64,000 bases of DNA, from contig JBANDB010000002.1 in the NCBI GenBank assembly GCA_037576215.1, positions 4,774,001-4,838,000 on the forward strand. The letters are read 5' to 3'. Below, one piece after another: positions 57,637 through 64,000 of the stretch. The translations under genes and the position numbers were made by a program. This stretch comes from Armillaria gallica. Its lineage: Eukaryota; Basidiomycota; Agaricomycetes; Agaricales; Physalacriaceae. Positions within the stretch are counted from its first letter, which is position 1, and each line of letters opens with the position of its first letter. The notes below the pieces were generated by a model. The model saw only the letters and a program-made list of their open reading frames with translations. It made no database searches and was not told the origin of the DNA.

Positions 57637-58512
57637 ATGGTCGCACCCAACCTGCAAGGGCTAAACATCGTACACCCAGTGCAGAATTTAGATTCACAGG
57701 ATCTCTTACCCGGACACCCATACCCTGACCTGTCTGCTCAGTTGGACTTGTGGACCAACCTGCCGTTCGACTCAGAAGAGAGCCCGGTTCTGTCGGGCAA
57801 CGAGTCCAAATATGCTAAGAAGATGGCAGGAGAGGAGGAGGAGGAGGATAGGCTACGGGACGGACCGAAGAGTGCCGCTATCCATGATGGTCACATTAAC
57901 GTCGTGACCGGCACCACCGTCGCCAGCAGCCAGCAGCAGCAGCATCATGTACCAGGACCTGCGTTTGACTTGAACTCGTTCTTGGCAGGGTTCAACGTCG
58001 ATCCATTCGGTGCTGCCCAGCCTGTACAGAATCAAGTACCCCCTACGAATGCTATTACCCCTTCTCTCGCCCAGCTGCTCCTCTTCCACTCGGCTGCGAA
58101 TGGGCCCCAGTCTCCCCCCAAGCCGCCGGCCGCTGCCAGTGAGAGGTCGGTACCTGACGACTTGGCCCAGCCCCCGGCCAAGCGTGCACGTACCCGTAGA
58201 ACCTCTGTCTCGACGGTGGACTCACCTGTAGAGAGCACTCCGCTGTCTGCCTCCGAAGATAAGCGCCGTCGCAATACCGCTGCTAGTGCGCGGTTCCGTT
58301 TGAAGAAGAAGGAACGGGAAGCGGCCTTAGAGGGCAAAGCGAAGGAGCTTGAGACGAGAGTCAATGAACTAGAGCGCGAATGCGAAGGCTTGAGGCGTGA
58401 AAACGGTTGGTTGAAGGGACTTGTAGTGGGCGTAACAGGCGCTGCACAGGGAACGACGGTTGGAGGCGCTCCATCGACAGTTACTGGTAAGCGATCCAGA
58501 GACGGAGCATAG
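57637..58512 (+). CDS. bZIP transcription factor, MetR/Cys-3-like
   Basis: A single-exon gene of 291 codons starting MVAPNLQGLNIVHPVQNLDS. The N-terminal part is acidic with hydrophobic clusters (YPDLSAQLDLWTNLPFDSEE), fitting an activation region; a Gln/His run (QQQQHH) and LAGFNVDPFG follow. Near the end the basic region DKRRRNTAASARFRLKKKER contains the invariant Asn and Arg (NTAASARFR), and a leucine zipper follows (LEGKAKELETRVNELERECE, then GLRRENGWLKGLV). NTAASARFR and RRENGWLK are the signature of the MetR / CYS-3 / Zip1 group that controls sulfur-amino-acid metabolism. An NLS-like PAKRARTRR lies before the basic region. The end is TGKRSRDGA. Upstream ATGs may control its translation. 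Confidence 0.93.
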   Translation: MVAPNLQGLNIVHPVQNLDSQDLLPGHPYPDLSAQLDLWTNLPFDSEESPVLSGNESKYAKKMAGEEEEEDRLRDGPKSAAIHDGHINVVTGTTVASSQQQQHHVPGPAFDLNSFLAGFNVDPFGAAQPVQNQVPPTNAITPSLAQLLLFHSAANGPQSPPKPPAAASERSVPDDLAQPPAKRARTRRTSVSTVDSPVESTPLSASEDKRRRNTAASARFRLKKKEREAALEGKAKELETRVNELERECEGLRRENGWLKGLVVGVTGAAQGTTVGGAPSTVTGKRSRDGA

Positions 58513-59353
58513 CGCTTTTGAAGGATATCTTTTCTGGATTACGCCATTTTCCTCACAATTGTTCGTCAGCATCGTCTGTATCGCCGGGTCCGTTGTGACT
58601 AAGTTTATCGTCTTTATTTCGTCAACGTTCCATTTCTTGATTACGAAGATTCACGTATTTCTTTCTTTCCATGAGATATTCCTCTTCCTCCCCCCCCCTC
58701 CACCTCCATCTGTAGCACAATTTCCAGCGAGCAGAGGCAGTAGACAAAAACGTAAAATGTATTAATTGCGCCATTGAGAAGAACTATTTCCCATGTTTCT
58801 ACGACCGAATCAATCAATGATAAGGTGTACGGTGACATAGCGTGTATTGATGTACGTACTCGGTCCGAGTCGGGTGTCATGGGACACTTGAGCGCTTTAG
58901 CAATAAGTAGCCGCCCGAAGGTGGCGCCGTGTGGGGGAGGCGGGAGGCGGGAAGGAGTCACTATCGCCACTACGATTGTTATGTACGCTTGTGGATCCAT
59001 ACTTCCACGTTTCAAGTGTCTTGTAAAGTGAATGCTAGTAGTAACGATTCAACTGAAGGTCATATGGCTAAAATCATTCCGTCATCCTTGTGGTGGAAAT
59101 GGAAACAGTGAATAGCTCAACTGTACCCTTGCTTTTACTTGGAACTCAAGCATGCCTCTCAAGCCTATCTATTCCTTCTTGATGCGCAGGCGGCGCTCAG
59201 GGATCGTCTGACGTCACCGACAGGACAGCCCCTAAGTCTTGAAAGCCAGAGCCCTCTCGATCAAACACAAACATACAGCCTTCCCCGCCAACTGTTCCGC
59301 CAACCGCCAGCTCGAATTGCCAGTGGGAGCTTCCTACCACTGCTGCCTCTGAC
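58513..59353. other. Intergenic region
   Basis: 840 bp between the bZIP and LysM genes, including a C-tract (58681-58700). The frame at 59139-59624 is a shadow of the LysM N-terminus in another phase. No gene called. Confidence 0.45.
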
Positions 59354-60834
59354 ATGCAAGTACCATTCGACAATGGTACGGACATCAGTGGGCTCACCTT
59401 CAACCCTTTTGCTGAGGACGGCTCATCCTTGCCGACGTCCTCTATCGACGGTAATTCCGTTTCACCAGATGCTGAGAGCCGCAGACCGACACTGCGACGC
59501 GGTTCTGGCTCAGACTACACGACGGCGAGCACAAGTAGTAGTACCTCAAGCATTATTACCGACGGCAAGCGGAGCGGACATGTACGATCACAAACCGAAG
59601 TTCCTACTACGTTGCATCCGTTGAGATACAATACGCCAGGGCCCAGCGACGCCAACGTTACTCGGCCCACATTGACGCGTAGGGTTAATGTCGGATCGTT
59701 GGTAGACGTTTCAGTTAATAGTTCCCGGGAAGATGTTGTCGAGAGCGGGGTTGAAGAACCGGACCAAATGGTGGTATTAGTTCACGAGGTTCGTTCCTTT
59801 CGATATCACATAGAAGGGGTAATCAATTCGCCAAACATTAGGTTTCTGCGAAGGACTCATTAGCAGGCGTATCCCTAAAGTACGGGATTAGCCTGGCGGA
59901 TTTACGACGTTCAAATCATTTGTGGACGTCTGATTCGATACATCTGAGAAAGGTCCTCTACATACCCCTTGACAAATGCTCTCGGCCTCAGGACCTCATT
60001 ACAAGCGGCGAACCGTCCGACATTTCTTTGATGTCTACTGCTTCGGATGCCACTGATTCGAATGGTTACAGACCAGACCTTTCGACCCTAAACCGTCACA
60101 CAACTGCCAATGGTCATGATCCAAATCCGAAGCACCATACCATTGCTGGTAGATCACCCTCGCTGAAACTTCGCCGAGTTCCAGTTTCTCAATTGTCGTT
60201 CTTTCCCCCTTCCGCGTCGAAACTAAATTCTCCAATCCGATTAACGAAGCCCCCTTCTACACCAATTCAGTCTCGTCCATCTATCCATACCCGTTATACC
60301 TCTTCTCCGCCCAATTCCCTGGGTACACTGCTAACAGCTCTTCCTATTCCTGCATCAACACGTGATACCATTATTGCCCGGCTGTCTTTAGACAGCAGTA
60401 CTAGTTCCAGCTACTCTGATCGTGAAAGAGAGGCTGAAGACGGCGAGAGACTCGAATTGGACGATGTCCCTATCGAGCGCAGACGATACGCCTCTGAAGA
60501 CCAAATTTCATCATTTTCCCCAATGACGCCTAGACCGTCATACCGAACGACCCATGGTATCAAGTTGTCGTCGTCCCCTCCCCCCTCACCTACGCGAATC
60601 AGAGACGGTATAGCGACGGAGAGTGCTCACGCCCGGAGCTACCATCCGTTGCACGGTTCTACTGTTCATGTCCGCAACGTGCAGTTGGAGCCTTCGCCCG
60701 GAATGCAACTTCCAATACATGACGCAAATCACCAACCGAAGTCTTCGGGCAGACCGAACAGTCGAGGGAAAGTCAGACGTCGTTTAGCTTCCGTAGACTT
60801 CGACGTCGAACCAGACGCATTGATAGATGTATGA
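59354..60834 (+). CDS. LysM-domain protein without signal peptide
   Basis: It starts MQVPFDNGTDISGLTFNPFA, with no signal peptide, and has a Ser/Thr-rich disordered N-terminus (TTASTSSSTSSIITDGKRSG). A single LysM domain is split by an intron (59788-59840): VLVHE|VSAKDSLAGVSLKYGISLAD then LRRSNHLWTSDSIHLRKVLY and IPLD. The rest is a long Ser/Pro-rich tail with a helical piece (LTALPIPASTRDTIIARLSL) and a basic end (GKVRRRLASVDFDVEPDALI), stop at 60834. Animal and fungal intracellular LYSMD-type proteins share the order LysM plus disordered tail; secreted chitin-binding LysM effectors do not. A further 5' exon is possible because the start context is ordinary and upstream frames are open. Binding partner unknown. 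Confidence 0.82.
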
Positions 60835-63293
60835 TAAATATCTGGGGTGTAAGTGAGCTTTTTGCTATCGGACGATCTAAACTATTTGCATATTTTCATT
60901 CATGTAATACTACACCATTTGCAACCGGTGAGTTCTTCGGTCACTTTCATTGAGCGGACCTTTTCTGAAAGCCGATATGTCGTTAGGAATCTTATGGCGT
61001 TAAACGCTAGCATATTTGATGAATTCACCACCCTCATTTTGACCAAGACTAATCAGATTAGTATTCCTGACTTATTTTCTCTGCGTGTACATCGGCGCCG
61101 GCATTTACTGGAGAACGTGGTATTGCAAAAACGTACCTGGCAATGTGGTGGCGTAGGCTACTGAATCACCGGACGCTATCTTCAGCCCTACTGACTCTTC
61201 GTTTGAAAGGTTTGGAACCTGTTCCCGGTCGTCCGGTAATTAAACTAACTCTCACGGGAATCTCTAGGTATCCGGACAATCATTCCTACCCTTACGTATC
61301 TCCAACAGTTATGGTGTTCCAAAATATGGGGCGTTGCCAATCGACAAGCACGTACGATGTATCTACATCCAAAATCAATGACAGTTGGTACGTCTAGTCG
61401 CCAAGGTGTTCCAGTCACCACATCTATTCGGTGCTGCAATTGTCCTTCCACATCTCACTGATTCTCACTGCCTCGGGGCGAAAAGGGCTTCCTCGTGTTA
61501 CATAACAGCGCAATCCGACGATGGACTTGACCGGCATATCATTAACAATTAGAGACAGCGAATGGGTGAGTATACTCGGTTCAACAAATGGGTCCAGAAT
61601 GACGGTGGCGAGGAGCGGCCAGCACCGTGGGGAGACGAACATCATAACCACTCTTCCCGTCCCATTGGTGGGTACACAGAGTCGGGAAAGTAATCCAGGA
61701 GCGTGAGTCGAAAGCATATCAGCTTCTTCGCGTTCTAGGAGATTGTTCCGCCTTTTCCACGCGAAGCCAGAGAGATGCACGGTGAAATCTCTAACTGTCT
61801 TCGTCGAAATCACTGGTGGCAATGGCTGAATACCCCACTAGGTATGTTCGAGCCAGGCCTGTGAATTCGAAAGAGAGAGCTGACCACTGATCGCACGACC
61901 TGCAAATTCGAGTCTTCTTTCGTAAAGGTAACAAACAGTATGTTGTGATATTTTGAAAGGCCCAGTCCCTTTGATCGTTCAGGTGCGCAAAGTCCGTCGC
62001 TTTTTTTGTTCATCGCTAATATCTTGGGACGCTTGCGTTTCATGTTTGTGGATAGGCGGACTGTACCGGAAGTCGAGCCTCCTCTTTTGTCTGTCCATCG
62101 TTCTGGGGGTATCGTAATGGATCATCCCGTGCCACCTTAGCTATCATATTTCGTGGCGCCTGTACATTGGAACACTTTGTGTTTGCCGTTGTTCTGTTGT
62201 TCCAGAAGTGTATCAACAGTCTACAATGATGAAGCGGTTCTGATCTGTTTTTCTTAGCCCATCCACTGAAGGGGCTTTATCTGTAGAGATCGAGCAGAAC
62301 AGAAACCGCCTCCGTCAATGATCAACCGAAACCGATGACCGAAGTATAGAGTCGTGTACGACATGTCTTCCGCCGACGAAGGCGATGATTCTGTGCGAGA
62401 GAAACAGATGAGAGGCCATTTTTATCTCAGGGAGCACAAAAGATGTTCAGATGAGGTTTTCTCAGGCCCCAAATTTCCCTTCAAAGGTCTCGGTGTTAAT
62501 CGCTATGAAGGTCAGTCGAGGCGCACGGATGTCTCGCCTTAGCCGGCGTGTTAGAGTCGGATGCATTCGGCCTAGCCTTGCCTACAACATATTGCTTTTT
62601 TTCTTTGACAGAAGTATATCTATCTGATGAGGTTAGGAACCGCAGCTTTGGCTCGTGGGTCTTTTTTGTCAGGTCGTTTCCGAGTTAGCGGGTTTGTGTT
62701 CCCGGGCCTTTCAGGCATAAGTCTCGAAGTAACCATACGCGATATCCTCCTGGAGAGCTAAGAAAGGTACGTCGAAACAGATTATCTTGTGTACGGCCCT
62801 AAGGATTTGGAACAAGAATGGGCTTCTTGGTTAAGATGCCGTCACACCAGTGATCGTCAGATCTCCGCGTGTTACAGGTGCGGTCAAGCTGTGGTAAGTT
62901 CGTGCTGCTTCAGGTATTGATGACACGCTTAGGCGCCACCATCATTATGATTGTAACCGAGACCCAGTTCTGCAAAATGTTTGCGCGGTCTCCATATCTT
63001 AACAGGGCGCCTTATTGCGGCAATTCAGCGCTGGGATCGTACCAAATCGTACCAAATCGTACCGCGAAGCCTCTCAGGGACGTTCGGTCCGAAGAGGCGC
63101 TTTCCCCCTTGGCTAGCACAGACTTGAGAACTGGAACGGTCCATGAGAATCTACCGTATAACCGAACAATGCATCGAACTGATTGACAGACCACGAGTAT
63201 CTGCTACAAGATCTGTACTCGTAGGGTCTACCAGGTCAATTGACCATCAGAGGAGCTGTGAATGAGAAAACTATACGCCATTGGAATACTGTA
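60835..63293. other. 2.5 kb gene-poor region
   Basis: Several minus-strand frames (61424-61822; 61810-62043, which begins with ATG and a basic MKRKRPKILAMNKKSDG) are protein-like but cannot be joined without a stop. On the plus strand a frame at 62366-62542 begins MSSADEGDDSVREKQMRG. None has a known domain. Likely fragments or lineage-specific small genes; not called. Confidence 0.4.
63035..63063. repeat. Three-copy 10 bp direct repeat
   Basis: The unit aaatcgtacc occurs three times in a row (first copy partly changed: gatcgtacc). A small simple repeat in intergenic DNA. Confidence 0.85.
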
Positions 63294-64000
63294 TTATACG
63301 TTGTGATTCCCCTGCTCGTAGAAGGTTTGCATTCTCGTGACGATATCGCTTAGCGCGGCGAGCCATTTGTCTAGTTCTTCGTTAACAACATCCTGCGACG
63401 CCGAAGCCCCCTTAGCGGGATCCGCAGCAAGCTTCTTGTAGAAATCCGCACGATAGGGACATGCTTTCATTGCGAGCTTATAATGGTTAGTTCTCGTTCA
63501 CTTTGAATAAGATAGCGCCATACAGAGAAAACGCCCTTAACAACAAAGTTGTGGAACTTCTTCAACGTCACCTCGTAAGACTTGGTAAATGCAACCGAGA
63601 GCTCTTCGTCCTTCTTGAGCTGGGCGTTCTGGAGAGCCTTGCAGGTGAACGAGAGACCTCGTAACAACCACATCAATCCTTCGGTAGCAGTCCTCTTCTT
63701 CTCCCCTTTTTCATTCTCGACTAACTGTTCCAGGGTCGCCGACTGAGATGGCGCCGCATCGTATCGAGCGCGGACTTTCTAAAGTGATAGTGGTCTGCAA
63801 ACGACCAAAAGGATAAGAAACATTATGTCTTACTGCGATGTTCCCCTTAAGGTCCGACTGTACGACAGCGAACGCACTGGATCCGAGGAGATCTGAGGCA
63901 TCGAGGAGTTAAACAGATGATACAACAACATAGCGAGGTTCTGCGCACCAAAAATCCCTACCAATCCTTCAGATGCTTCCAGGAAAGCAAGCGTATCCAC
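63294..64000 (-). CDS. Glycolipid transfer protein (GLTP fold), truncated at the right edge
   Basis: Moves glycosphingolipids between membranes in the cytosol. Reading from the edge: VDTLAFLEASEGLVGIF, an intron, DLLGSSAFAVVQSDLKGNIA, intron, KVRARYDAAPSQSATLEQLV with GEKKRTATEGLMWLLRGLSF (TCKALQN), SYEVTLKKFHNFVVKGVF, intron, LAMKACPYRADFYKKLAADP, LDKWLAALSDIVTRMQTFYE, ending QGNHNV and TAA at 63294. The Asp and Lys/Asn sugar-contact stretch (DLLGS.. VKSD-like LKGNI), the Trp in LMWLLRGL and the His in KKFHNFVVK are the headgroup-binding residues of the family. The first about 30-40 residues lie outside the window. Confidence 0.89.

Noticed and set aside
61424..62043. Two adjoining minus-strand frames, one starting with MKRKRPKI
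   Set aside because: Available splice sites between them lead to stop codons and no domain is visible.
1..64000. CRISPR arrays, rRNA, retrotransposon LTRs, prophage
   Set aside because: Searched by eye for spaced repeats, long direct repeats and reverse-transcriptase or integrase motifs; none found. The only large repeat is the palindrome at 2231-2899.

Overview
The window is nuclear DNA from a filamentous basidiomycete, most likely a plant-litter or wood-degrading agaricomycete. The evidence is intron-dense genes (mostly 45-65 nt introns with GT..AG ends), tight gene spacing, secreted carbohydrate-active enzymes (CE8, GH28, AA9, an expansin/barwin-like protein), and fungus-specific proteins such as a SEY1-type ER fusogen, a Hob3/Rvs161 BAR protein, Ppg1 phosphatase and a sulfur-type bZIP. 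No prokaryotic, organellar or viral segment was found, and no rRNA, tRNA or CRISPR was recognised. Exon structures were worked out by hand from reading frames and splice signals, so ends are firmer than internal junctions.

Layout. 0-7 kb: the 5' part of a probable mitochondrial protein (-), a pectin methylesterase (-) and a divergent exo-polygalacturonase (+) separated by a 0.67 kb imperfect palindrome, exosome subunit Rrp46 (-), and a conserved secreted orphan (-). 7.9-16.6 kb: a 3.7 kb coiled-coil/disordered protein, a secreted double-psi beta-barrel protein, the BAR protein Hob3, and an unrecognised gene. 16.6-19.8 kb is decayed DNA with a relic of an AA9 C-terminus, followed by an intact AA9 lytic polysaccharide monooxygenase. 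22-33 kb: SEY1, acetoacetyl-CoA synthetase, a small protein with two copies of the Mus81 N-terminal HhH domain but no nuclease, and an amino-acid permease. 34-43 kb: a GMC oxidoreductase, an ARFRP1/Arl3-type GTPase, V-ATPase subunit c'' (VMA16), a CUE-domain protein and an F-box protein. 43-46 kb is gene-poor. 46-61 kb: Rkm4-like SET methyltransferase, CRAL-TRIO protein, Ppg1 phosphatase, C2H2 regulator, splicing factor Cwc24, MetR/Cys3-like bZIP and a LysM-domain protein. 61-63.3 kb is gene-poor, and a glycolipid-transfer protein runs off the right edge.

How they fit together. The pectinesterase and exo-polygalacturonase form a functional pair (demethylation, then terminal hydrolysis of homogalacturonan) and share one promoter region that is itself an inverted duplication centred on a CACGTG. 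With the AA9 enzyme and the barrel protein they form the wall-degrading part of the window. Most other genes are housekeeping functions in RNA processing, membrane shaping, vacuolar acidification and signalling. The most unusual items are the palindrome, the nuclease-less double-HhH Mus81 paralogue, the AA9 relic next to an intact AA9, two GC-AG introns and two microexons.
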